From assembly GCA_001692895.1 (NCBI GenBank), contig KV748208.1, forward strand, positions 62,001 through 126,000: a DNA stretch of 64,000 bases, read 5' to 3'. The notes under the pieces are model-generated. The model had not been told where the DNA came from. It searched no databases and saw nothing but the letters and a program-made list of their open reading frames with translations. This document shows, in pieces, positions 37,735 through 49,440 of this stretch (position 1 is its first letter; the number at the start of each line of letters is the position of its first letter). This DNA is from Cenococcum geophilum 1.58 (taxonomy: Eukaryota > Ascomycota > Dothideomycetes > Gloniales > Gloniaceae). Both the position numbers and the translations under genes were made by a program.

Positions 37735-37960
37735 CTTTAATTATGCGAGCTAGGTAACCGTAGGAGCTAGCTAATCCTATAAGCTAGGTAGTTGTATAAG
37801 TATAGTGCTCCTATAAGCTAGGAAATCCTATAAGTTAGGCAATTCTACAAGCTAGGTAATTATACGAGCTAGATAATTATGCGAGCTAGGTAATCGTGCA
37901 AGCTAGGTAATTATATAAGCTAAGCAATTATATAAATGGGATAATCGCGTAAGTAGGGTA
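37735..37960. repeat. Tandem ~18-bp repeat, AGCTAGGTAAT type
   Basis: About a dozen degenerate copies of (C/G)AAGCTAGGTAAT(T/C)xTATA in head-to-tail array. No coding interpretation was found. Confidence 0.75.
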
Positions 37961-40900
37961 ATCTAACCTAGCACCCTCTATTAACGCCTAGCTTATAAAT
38001 AGGAAGCAAATATTAGAAAAATATTAGAACTATAAAAAAAGGAAATATATAAGTCCCAGATCTAGAAATATTAAAGAAGTTCTCGCATAAAGACTCCTAT
38101 AAACCTTACAACGACTTAAAGCCCCCTTATATATACTTAGAGAAGTTCCTATATAAACAGCCCTATAAGCGTAGCCATAAGTTTAAGCCCCCTCGCGTAA
38201 CCTAACTACCCCTCCCCACTACACCGGAATAGATAAATAACCGCTGTATACTATAAGTAGAGAAATAATTTAAATAAAAGGAAAATACCGTAAAAGAACG
38301 TATTTATATCCTTAAGATATAAATCTATAAGTACCGTAGTCTTAAACACGACTAATAGTTACTAAGGTGGCATGCGTCCTAGGTCCATAAGAAAATTAAA
38401 AAATCCCAGGTTATTAGTATAGATTTACCTTTTATTATCGCTTTTAAGGTAACAAATAAAATTATCTAAGTAAAAGCATAGATTATCGCAAATACTTTAT
38501 AGCTCGCTATAAGTTAAGCGGGCAGAGACTCTAGTAGGAATAGTAAAATATTATTTTATTTCGCAATAGGCTAAACAAAAAAAGGCTAGAGTTTTAACCC
38601 TTTTACCAGCTTTTATTAGAACTCTTCTTTATATTTTTATCCTTTACTTACAGATTTAAGACTATAAAGTTAAGGCTACCGTATCTAACCGTCGCCTATA
38701 TAGCCTCGTCACTTAATATCTCTTTATTACTATCTGCTCCTATTTCTTAATATTTAGTGCTAAAACCATTTTCTCTGTTATATAATGTCTTTACATCCTA
38801 TTCTTAATCCTTATTACTAAAGTTACTTTCCCAACCAGCTAACGCCTCTATGTTGCCATCGCCATCTTTAAAGTCAGTTTCTCTATTTATAAACGCCCAC
38901 TTACTAGCTAATAATTTAGGGACGCTATATTTATAGGTACTTAGGGTAATAGAATACCACTTAAGGAGAAATTATGGTTAATATTATTAGAATATAAAAT
39001 AAGCCTATAGACCTCTAAGTACCGGCTGCTTAGCGCCTTAAGTAAAAGATCTCCTCTAACGCAAAGCAAATTAATAAAAGTTAATTGCCGCTTATATAAG
39101 GCGGAGCGCTTATAAAGGGCTTAGCCAAAATACTAATTAAACCACCCTATAGGTACTAATAGCTCCTTTACTATAGATAGGGGGTCAATATATAAGATTG
39201 ACTGGCTAGGATAAGTCTACTACTTAGGCAGTGTTTTACCCCAGGAAGGATAGGCGTTAGAAGTTACTTATATAATGCTATTCCTGCTAAGAAAGGTGTT
39301 ATTAGGGGTCATTATTAACTTCCGATTTTAGTTTATAACTTTATACAAATGCTTCTAAACCCTACTAAGGCATACGGCGTCCGTTAGGAATCGTTAGCTA
39401 TTTAAATTTAGTAACAGCTTAGCCAATAGCTACTCCTAATAATGCCTTACTTATAGATCGCTCTAGGCGCCTATAGTCTTAGGCGCAGACAATACGTAAG
39501 CTAAGAGTAATCACAGCCACTAAATATTATACCATAGATACTATATAGGGTAAAAAAGGGCGGCTAGTGTGCTTCGCCTTTCCCTTCTACCTTCTATTCT
39601 AACTCCGCCCTAGAAGAAAAATAGAATATAAACGTCGTGCTCCTAGTTCTTATATGCTATTAAATTAACTTACCTTTAAATCTAACCTCTTAACTATATA
39701 CCCCTTACGATCTTTATAGGAATACTAGATATTATATATATTACCTTAACTAAGCTTAAATACGTTGCTAATATAACCTATAGGTTATCAATTAGTGAAA
39801 AAATCACTATATACTACCGTCCTAGAGATAATATACCTAATTATTAACCTACCAGAAACCTTAAACCCTAAAATTATATTAATACTAAAGACACAGCATC
39901 TAATAGCTAGGAGGAGAAACAATTATAGCTTTCCGGTTATATATAGGAGTAGATACCTTATATACCTACCCAAACACTTAATAAGGCTAGTTCTTACAAA
40001 AAGGACGATAATATAAAGGATATACAAGAGTATACAGTTTAGGCGAGTGTATAAAAAATATACCTTAATTACCTTAGGGGTTTGGAAGGCCATAGCAAAA
40101 CTAAAATAGACTTACCTAAGCTAATAAAGGACTATGGCGAGGCCAAAATGGGCTTACCTTAACCTAGGGAGAGCTATATTAAAGGCTTATCCCAGCAGAT
40201 AAATATAGTTGTAGGTTTTAAATATATTTTACTAGTACCTAGAGGTATATTTATAAAACACCTATACTATTTAGCAATACTAATAATTAAGCAAAGAATA
40301 GTTTAGTCCCTATATATCTATCTAAAGTGTTAATAATTTCCAATACTAAAATTTTAAGCGGATAAGTAAGGTATCTTATATCCTAGTTACCTACTTATTA
40401 TATAATAAAGGACATAATATATCTCCGAAACCCTAGTTATAAAGGAATCGTATCTTTATACAGTCCTATTATAGTAATATACTAATATCCTACCTAGGTT
40501 TTAGCGGTGGCTATACCGCATAAGAGACTTATATTATACTACACTAAGAATCCATATTACCTCCGTTATTATACTAGGATATATAAACCGCTTAGGGATA
40601 TTATAATAGAGATAGCTTGGAATAGTAAGCAAAAAGACTAACTAGAAAAGGCGCTAGACGATAAATTAGAGGATCTATTAAAAAGAGGGACACGTAAAAA
40701 AAAGGTAGATTATACCGTAGATAGAGCCTCCAAAAAGCTAAAGAAATAAGAAATTTCTTATAAGAAAAGATTTTCGCAATTATGTTCTTGTTTTCTGGCA
40801 TTAAGAATTAAGGCGTTAATTAGGATTTTCTTAGCTCGGTATTGTTTTTCTATCTAGTTACTTCTATATTAAGAGTATCTTATTATTATTTACATATACA

Positions 40901-40989
40901 TATACATTAGATTAAAGTTAAAAACTTACTTTATAGTGAGCTTAATAAGTCCTCTACCTTTATATGCTTGGCAGCAATAAGTTAGCCGT
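37961..40989 (+). pseudogene. Unrecognised plus-strand coding remnants
   Basis: Two stretches look formerly coding: 38085-38560 (SYKPYNDLKPPYIYLEKFLY...) and about 39770-40749, which ends in a charged tail (LEKALDDKLEDLLKRGTRKK, stop at about 40749). The 73-codon frame at 39795-40016 is part of the second. I cannot assign families. RIP stops throughout. Confidence 0.3.
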
Positions 40990-41930
40990 CTATAACTTGC
41001 TTCTTATATCTATATACCACTTAACGGAACACCTTTTCTACTTCTTAATACTTATACTGCTTGTAAAGCGTTTATACTAGCCTATATTTGCTATTAAGCG
41101 TACTAAAGTAATCCTTACCCACCGTTGTCTTATGTCCTTATACCGCTTAATAGAATATCTCTTTTACTTCTTAATACTTCTGCTACTCGCAAAGCGTCTA
41201 TACTAGCCCATTTTTGCTATTAAGTATATAAAAGTAATCCTTATCGACCGTTATCTCGTGTCCTTATACCGCTTAATAAAACATCTCTTTTATTTTTTAA
41301 TACTTCTACTATTTGTAAAGCGTCTATACTAGCCCATATTTGCCATTAAACGTATTAAAGTAATCCTTACTAACCGTTGTTTTGTATCCTTATACCGCCT
41401 AATAAAATATCTTTTCTACTTTTTAATACTTATACTACTTATAAAGCGTCTATACTAGCCTATATTTGCTATTAAGCGTACTAAAGTAATCCTTACCGAC
41501 CGTTATCTCGCGTCCTTAAACTGCTTAACGGAATATCTCTTCTACTTCTTAATACTTCTACTACTCGTAAAGCATCTATACTAGCCCATTTTTGCTCTTA
41601 AGTATGTAAAAGTAATCCTTACTAACCGTTGTCTTGTGTTTTTAAACCGCTTAACAGAATATCTCTTCTACTTTTTAATACTTCTGCTACTCGCAAAGCG
41701 TCTATACTAGCCTACGTTTGATATTAAGCGTGCCAAAGTAATCCTTACTAATTGTTGTCTTATGTACCGCTTAATAGAATATCTCTTTTATTTTTTAATA
41801 CTTCTACTGCTTATAAAGCGTCTATACTAGCCCATTTTTGCTATTAAGCATACTAAAGTAATTCTTACTAACCGTTATCTTGCGTCCTTGCACTACTTAA
41901 CAGAACATTACACTATCTATATTTACTTAT
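40990..41930 (-). pseudogene. TPR array of kinesin-light-chain type (NLR-like C-terminus)
   Basis: Seven head-to-tail units spaced 126-127 bp (the last 120), exactly the 42-aa kinesin-light-chain-type TPR. On the minus strand each unit reads like TLNSKNGLV.TLCE.QKY.EVKEIFY.AV.GHKTTVGKDY, matching the LGxxLYxQQKYxEAExIFRQAVQGREKxLGKDHPDT repeats at the C-terminus of fungal NLR-like proteins. Stops sit where Gln and Trp occur in the consensus. No NB-ARC or patatin domain was found upstream: 41.9-43.0 kb lacks a P-loop and a FunK1 gene starts there on the other strand. So this is a truncated relic. Confidence 0.8.
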
Positions 41931-43059
41931 GCTTACACTTCTACTGTTATATATTAGGCATATATAGAGGAATAAAGTTTAAGCTAGAGGCTAGCTAAAT
42001 ATAAAAGTAGGGTTAGGGTTTAGGGGATTATAGTTAGGCCTAAAGTTTATACAGCTTAGTTTAAACTAGATCCTATACCTATTCTATATCACTTATAATA
42101 ATATCTAGATATATAACTAATAGTATAAGAATACGTTGTCTTACTATTTATTACTACTTTAGTCTTTAACTTTAGCCTTACTTATATCTGCCTTCTCTTT
42201 ATTTTATAATATTAGCGCTTAAGCTATCGGATTTATATACCTAATATATTACAGTAATAAAAATACTTTAACACCGTACTGTTGTTTAACGCTTAACTTA
42301 ATTTAGTAAGATAATTACTAAGAGACCTGCTTCTAGGGCGGCAAAATCTTAGTAGCGCGGTTAGAGGGGAAGCCGATTTTATAAGCGGCTGCAATATTAA
42401 GCTAAACGGCTTAATAGTCTCGGTGTTTATAATATTTTTAGTTCTAGCTTAAATTACGACTCTTAAAGGCTAGTTACTAATTCCGGGTTAGGATATAGGT
42501 TAATTAGCTATTATAAAAAGGGCGTAATTCTAAAAACCGGATCCGGTTTTAAACTAGATCCTATTTTTAGGAATAGGTTAATTAACCGCTGTAAAAAGAG
42601 GTTAACTATATCTATATTTGGCATGTTAGGTTTAGCTTATTTTAGGACTAGCTATATAATCTTTTATTAGCGCTTATATAACTAACCCTAGTTAACCTGC
42701 TTAGGCCCTTCAGCCTTACTATATAAGAGCCTTACGCGTTATAGAATAAACTGAAACTAATAGGTATAACTAGAAAACGCTGCCTCCTTATACTTTTAGG
42801 TTATTATAGCTTAGCATTTAACTAAGCTCTGCGAAGCCTCAGTCTAAGCCACGTTAGATTAGCTTAACTTTTCTACACTTAATTTTTAATTCTCCATACA
42901 TTCGCTCGCACCTTATTTCCCTCCTTACACTTTTCTCCTTAGCTATTTCCTTATTGTAAAACGCGCCCAATATGTCCTTGACCTCCCTATACTTGCTTAT
43001 ATTTTTACTATTATACCATCTACCTCTTTAATCTCCCCTTATCGCCTACCTACCTGCCT
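41931..43059. other. Non-coding spacer between TPR array and FunK1
   Basis: No protein character in any frame. The last ~150 bp (42900-43059) is pyrimidine-rich and could be the 5' untranslated region and promoter of the plus-strand FunK1 gene. A GGGTTAGGGTTTAGGGG string at 42010 is isolated and not telomeric. Confidence 0.45.
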
Positions 43060-45515
43060 ACTACATCGGCCCTCCTAACGTAGCTCTCAGCGCGTTCTCC
43101 TACAATAGCGAATCTCCCTAAATTAGAGATAATTAAAATAAAACCTATTAGAGAGGGATTAAATGGTTTTTATAATTTATTTAACTTAATTTATAAAGAT
43201 CTAGGTGTCTCTAACTCTTTAAATACGTTACGTTAGATAAGTAATAAAGGTAACCATTAATTTACTTAATATAAGCTCTATCTAACGCTCGTAGAACTAA
43301 AGGATATTTTACTTAATCTAATACTTACTCTATAAAGCCTTCCTACTTCTTATTTATTACCGTCTAATAGCGATAACAAAAACCTCCTTAGTAATCTATT
43401 AAGACTTAATTTAGCAGTTAACTCTAACGGCTTTAATATTAAACAGTTCCTACCTCTCCTAAATGCAATCCTTTAAATTAAACCTAATAAGGTTATCTAG
43501 GAAAAGGTATACGCTACTATTATAAAGTCTACACCTCCCCTTTAACCGCTGCCACTCTATATTTAATAAACCCCATATCTACGTAATATAAGCAGCTTTA
43601 CCAACTCGTCTAAACACAGAAAATACGTAGATTATATTCTAAAGGAGGAGCTAGGCCCTCTTTACGTGGGGATTCCTAGCTTATATAAAGCATTCTTTAG
43701 GGAAGTAGAAAGTCTTAAAGAGGTAAGCGCTACCGTTTTTAAGAAATATAAGGAAGGGGACAATCCACTATACGCTAAGGGCGATTGGTATAACTGGCCT
43801 AAAAGCACAGAGCAGATTAATATCCTAGAGTGGTTTAATAACCTAATTAAATCATTTTTAGGCTTTATAAAGGAGTATAGGTCCGCCCTAAAGATATAAT
43901 AAACGCTTATCGCACACACTAAGCAGCCTTTATAAGGGTCTACAGCAAAGTAAAAGCTAAATATTGGTTTTATAGATAATCTAATAGCCAGTGAAAGCTC
44001 TTAATGCTATTAGTTATATATACTTATACTAGGAAAGCTAAAGAGTAATTTAAATACCAATATAGCCTCACAGGTATGGTTTAATTTGGGAAAATATATA
44101 AAAGAGGTTTTCGCCGCTTAGGACACTCGTCGCTTTATTCTAGGCTTTACCCTCTATAGATCTATTATACGGCTATAAAAGTATAACCGGGTAGGAGGCA
44201 TTATATTATTACTATTTAATATTAATAAAGACGGATTATAATTTACCTCGGCAATATTGGGATTTCTTTAAATAAATAAGAAGTAGCTTAGGTTTAACCC
44301 TACTATTCTAACATTAGACGGTAAGCGATATATTAAAGTTGTACGCAATAATTAAACTAAGTATTTTATCTTTAACAAACCTATAAAGCGGGCACGCTAT
44401 ATTACTGGTTAAGCGACTACTTACTAAAAAGTATACCGTAAAGGGGATACCTCTAAAATACCCCTCGTTATTAAAGACTTATAGCAGTACCTATAGCGCG
44501 AGGAAGAAGGCAAACTACTACATAAGGTAACGGAGAAAGAAGTAGTTAACGTAGCTAAGTACTATTACCACGAGACAGTTTATATGGGCGGTAAAGAAGA
44601 TAACATTTATAATAACGTCTATAAGGGGCTAGATATTATAAGAGCGACAAACTACAAGCTAGAAGACTTAATAATGCCTTTAAAACCGGCTAAAGTAAAA
44701 ATTAGTATAAGGAAAGGCCGAAGTTCTAGTAAAAAGAGGTCATCTAGCTACACTAACGCCCCATTACCGCCCAGCAAGCGTATATATTTAGGCTCTCCGC
44801 CTAAAGGCGGAAGGCGCCTTATAACCCTAAATTAAGTATATTAACGCGTTATTACTAAAGACTACGGAAAGCCTTTTTATAAGGTAAGCTCTCGGGCTAT
44901 AATACTTACTACACTAAAGGGTGGCATTAAAGGATATAAGTCTTTATATATATAGGCCAGTATTATTTAATATAACATTTTAATAGGCAACCTTATAATA
45001 AACAAGGAAGACGAAAATTCTTCTTAGCTGGCATTTTTAATTAACTTTAATCTTACAATTAAGGAGCAGTAGAAAGGGCCTTTAAGAGCGCGGGGTAAGA
45101 CCGGTATAAAAGCGTTTATAGCAATTAGAGTGCTCCTAGGCAAGATATACTTAGCTTAGTATAATTTTAAGTCATTCTTTTAGGTGCTATTCTAAATATA
45201 TATTTACTATAATAGACCTAATAAAAAAGGCAACGTTGTTAATAGGTTTAATAAATAGAATTCTATAAATATAAAAGAGCTAGCTAAGATAAAGAAAGGA
45301 GAAGTAGATAATAAAGGGGATTTTCTTAAGGGTATAGGTAATAACTTTTCACTATACTATCAGCCACTAATCCCTTAGGTTAATAGATTGCGGAAGGTAG
45401 TATTTTTAGGTAGTAGGAGGCGAAAGGGAAATAATAAAAAACTTCCTTCTTAAATAAAGGAGGTACTTTAGGAAGTAAGGAAAAATCTAAAGGTACTAGT
45501 AAAGTAGATAGAATA
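43060..45515 (+). pseudogene. FunK1-type fungal protein kinase, degraded
   Basis: FunK1 kinases are an expanded fungal eukaryotic-protein-kinase-like family. In order: N-terminal FTNSSKHRKYVDYILKEELG (about 43595-43650), then PLYVGIPSLYKAFFREVE, an open 77-codon stretch to 43899, then YYHHETVYMGGKEDNIYNNV (about 44560-44620), KGLDIIRATNY, a Ser/Lys-rich insert RKGRSSSKKRSSSYTNAPLP, KDYGKPFYKASSRA (about 44855), and a catalytic loop region .YNILIGNLIINKEDE (about 44955-45005) where the Asp of CDIS has become Asn. The tail includes ARGKTGIKAFIA and KELAKIKKGEVD...NFSLYYQPLIP. Length near 800 codons fits the family. The start codon is uncertain and no intact frame exists. Confidence 0.82.
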
Positions 45516-45519
45516 ATAT

Positions 45520-45782
45520 TTTATTACTCTTCTACTATATAAATAAAGTTTTGCGGAGATTCGGGCGGCTAAGGCTAGGTAATAGCCTTAGTTAAAACGC
45601 ATGTAAAATAGCATAGGGTAAGTTACCTGGGCTAAATAAACCCGGGAAAAAATAATATTTTATTTTCCTATATTCTTCCACTATACGGGATTTAGGCGGC
45701 TAAGGCTAAGTAGTAGCCTTAGTTAAAACGTATATAAAATAGCGTAAAGTAAGTTACCTAGGCTAAATAAACCTAGGAAAGC
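45520..45782. repeat. Tandem duplication, two ~131-bp units
   Basis: Two head-to-tail copies containing GGCGGCTAAGGCTA, TAGCCTTAGTTAAAACG and AAGTTACCT.GGCTAAATAAACC. GCCGCC/GGCGGC and GGCTAA motifs suggest each unit can fold. Just downstream of the FunK1 remnant. Confidence 0.8.
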
Positions 45783-45899
45783 GGATAACCTAATCTTCCG
45801 CTAGGCCCTTATACCCTACCATTCTATATAGGCTTTAAATTTCTATAAGATATGTAACCTACTCTTTAGCCTATTAGAAGCCGCCTTATACCGTCTAAA

Positions 45900-46700
45900 T
45901 AGAGGCTATAGGAGAATTAATCCCCTACTCTAGCCAATCCCTTACTTAAATAAGTCCCCTATTTAAATAAATCCCCTACGGGAGCCAATGCCTACGTATT
46001 TCGCCGCCCTATAGGAACTAATCCCCTACTTTTAATAATCCCCTATAGGATCTAATCCCCTACTCTAATAAATCCCCTATGGGATCCACTCCCCTATAGG
46101 ATCCACTCCTCTATAGGATCTACTCCCCTATAGCAATAAATCCCCTATAGTAATAAATCCCCTACGCTAACGAATCCCCTATAGGTGCCAATGCCTATAT
46201 ATTTTACCGCCCTATAGAAACCAATCCCCTACGGCTTATATTCCCATACGGCTTTTACTCCCCTACAGGATCCTATAGCTACGTTTTCCTCTCCTATATA
46301 GAAACTAATGCCCTACGGCTTCCGTTCTCCTATTCCTAGATTTATAAATACTATTAGCTATATCTTCTACTCCCTTACGGAACAAATCCCCTATAAATTC
46401 CGTTCCTATATATAGTAACCGTATCTTCTACTACCTTATAAGAACCATATCTTATAGCTCCTACTCCTATATAGCTTTTACTCCCCTATAAAAACTAATA
46501 GTAATTTCTTCTACTCCCCTACGGAGACTAATCTCCTATAGCTTGCGGTTCTCTACGGGGATTAATACCCGCTTTCCCCGTCGCCTTATAGCTTTTAGTT
46601 CCTTATAGAAACCAACGCCTATATCTTCTACTCCCCTATAAAAACCAATACCCTATAGCTCCCGTTCTCCTATTCCTAGATCTATAAGCAATTTACCTAC
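45900..46700. repeat. Minisatellite of CCCCTATAGGA(T/A)-type units
   Basis: More than thirty degenerate copies of AATCCCCTATAGGATC / ACTCCCCTATAG with spacing of about 18-24 bp. No coding interpretation was found. Confidence 0.75.
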
Positions 46701-46879
46701 ACTATAGCCTATTATATAACCTTATTGTTATAAGAGTAAGCAAGTAATTCTAAGAAAGTAATAAGTAATAATGCCACCAGCTACAAGATCTATAAGATGT
46801 ATTTAATACTATATATATATAAGCGAATCTACGTATATAAGTTCAAATTCTTAACTAATTTAGCGCCTTTAAAGTTACT

Positions 46880-49440
46880 TTTAAAATTTTAGTTTAACGT
46901 AAGAGCCATTCTTAAATACTTATATATAAGTTTCTCCCCCTTACTTTTAGCTAAGCTGTAACCAATCTATATAGTATTCTTAATCTAATATAGTATATTA
47001 GCACTAGCCTTAAAACTCTCACTTAAATATTACCTTACCTATCTTCCGTTTAATTAATAGTCTAAAAGCCGCTCCATATCTTTTTTAGAGATATTAGTAG
47101 TAGTATTAGCTTACTTTAGGAAGGTCTTTTACACCTACTCTTTTACAAGTCTCTTTAGCTTATTATATTTAAATATAAGATATATTCTGCTCTATATAGC
47201 TATATTAAATATAGTAATCCTATTTATTATAAGAAATATAATGCCTTAGAAATACTCTATCTATCGCAGAAAGACGGATACTAGGCTATTACGTTAGACA
47301 TTATTTAAAGTTCTTTCTATAAGAAAGATATCGGCCTCGTTTAAAAAAAGGACAGCGCTCTAGTGGTAAATGTTCTTAACTATTAGAGTTAGGTTTTGTT
47401 CTAAATAGGTTAGATCTATATTAAGGTCTCCTATATAAGCCTTATTATAGTTAAACTAGTATATAAATATACTTATAAAGGGAAACAAACCACATAAAGG
47501 GGTCTCCTCTAAGATTTAGTAAGTGCTTTAACTGTTAATATCTTTTCTACCCTAGGTAGGCCACTAAAACGGTTAGCCTTTAAAACAGCCAATACCTTAC
47601 TAGAAAACTTACTGTAGTAAAAAAACTAGGCCTTTCCCCTTCCCTTTAATTATATTATTAAACTTTAATTTCCCAGACCTAGACTAGTAGCTCTTTATAA
47701 GTCCTTAAAGCACCATTTTCTTATCCTCCTTAATTACGAGTAACTTAAATACTAAGGCATTCCATTTAATGTCCTTAATATTAGCGACGGCAAATTTACC
47801 TATTAGTGCTTGTATTAGTATATATAATTCGCTAACTCTAAAAAAAGTATATAGAAAGCCTAACCCTATTTTTTATCTACCAAACTAAAGGCTAGGGCTA
47901 TTAGTAGACAGATTAGGTACTTATTGTCTCCTATCTCCTTAAAAACTAAACCCTAATTCTTTACGTCCCCTTACTAATTAGTCCCTTAATTAATTACGCT
48001 TATTCCATACGCATCTATAGCGATTAGTTACTTACTATAGTTAAAATTCCAACAATAAAATACTATCGCGTCTACTATAATACGGCCGCTCGTAGAAAAT
48101 CTTAACAGGCTATCTTTAGTCTAGAAAAACGCGATCCCTTTATATTTACGGTGGTTAATATTTTTTAAAGATATAAACTTCCGGCTATTGCTAATAAGAT
48201 CCTACTTTATCTCGGCTTGTCTCTTATAACGCTTTAGCAAAAATACTTTAAAAGATATAATTTTTATAGTTAAACGGAATTCCGGAATAGAGAGGGTGGG
48301 TTTTACCTTACTAAACGCCTTCCTATTATAACTAAAATAGTAACAGTTAAGTTCAAAGCTCTTTTTACCAAAAAGTAAGGTTTTAAAGTTGCCTAAATTA
48401 TATATAAGGCATCTTAGTTAATCTAAGCCTTCGTAAATCATAAGGATATGCGTATTTAGTTTAAATAAGGCCCAAAGGAGATTAAAATTAATTTCGCTAT
48501 AGTGCAGAAGCGGTAGGAGACTATTAGTTATAGGCGCAAAATAGTCTTTAAGGAATCTTAGTAACCCCTAAAAGTACTTAGCGCTAATTAAGTCGGGAGA
48601 AAGACTCTCCTGGTATATTTTTAACTAGGGTAGAAAATTAAATATAAGGTTTATAGGAATTTAGAAGTTAAATTAAAATAAGCTATATTTATAAAAAGGT
48701 TTACTTACTATAGGCTTATCTTCCTAAAGGGAGATAGCTTATACGCCGTTTAGCACCACCTATAAGGCATCTCTCACTTCTCCTAAATTTATACTTAGGT
48801 ACATACTATAGTCTTTCTTGTCCTTTTTTAGCTTAAAGTTAATATCTAAGTTAATATGTTTAAAGGCACCTAAGAAACAGACCAAATTTCTTCTAAAGGA
48901 TATAAATATACTAATTATATATATTACGCTCACTTAACGTATCCGGCGAAGTCTCTATAGTCTTATACTAGCAGTTTTATTTGTCCCAGCTATAGCAGAT
49001 GCTATATTAGCGTATTTCTAAGTATGTTTTAGGGATTTCGCAAGCATACATCTCATTTAACACCTTAACTTTAACCTTAGAACCTCTTACTTTAGGTATC
49101 TCTTTAACCCCTAAACTCGTAGGGGGAGGTAAAAAAGGTAGAGGAGGTAGAGGAGGTTAGGCCGCTTAGACTATCTTTAATACAGCTATAAGTACTTTAA
49201 CTATAAGATGCTGCGCTAACTGCCCATAATATAGATACGTTTAACTTAGGCTACTAGGGGGGGTATTATAAGATAGTAAAGGCGCTGGCGTAATAGGCTT
49301 AGATATAACTAGCATTATTACTCTATAAAGCTTTAGTAACGTAATACTAATCTAAAGAAGAAGCCGAGTGGAAAGAGGAGCTAAATAGTATTGTTTTTTG
49401 GGCTAGATCTACTCTTTTCTTATATAATATAAGCTATACT
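46880..49440 (-). pseudogene. AAA+ ATPase with fungal N-terminal domain, degraded
   Basis: Minus-strand order: an N-terminal domain near 48400-49100 (MYLSINLGEVRDAL, then SPDLISAKYF.GLLRF, EINFNLLWALFKLNT, ILMIYEGLD) typical of the fungal AAA ATPases whose N-terminal region is annotated DUF7025; a middle segment RKFISLKNINHRKYKGIAFF and GRIIVDAIVFY.WN; then the AAA module. Walker A is degraded (GLPRVEKILTVKAL, about 47510-47560, from GPPGVGKTLTAEA) and Walker B reads LFLNEADIFL (about 47320-47350, DEAD-type Asp changed to Asn). RNSLVSVFLR.IEYF.GIIF and SRIYLIFKYNKL follow as sensor/arginine-finger region. Substrate unknown. Inactive by RIP. Confidence 0.82.

Noticed and set aside
37735..37960. 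Short tandem repeats considered as a CRISPR-like array
   Set aside because: Eukaryotic context, contiguous degenerate repeats with no unique spacers.
42007..42030. GGGTTAGGGTTTAGGGG resembling telomeric repeats
   Set aside because: Only one or two units, embedded in degraded cargo DNA; no array.
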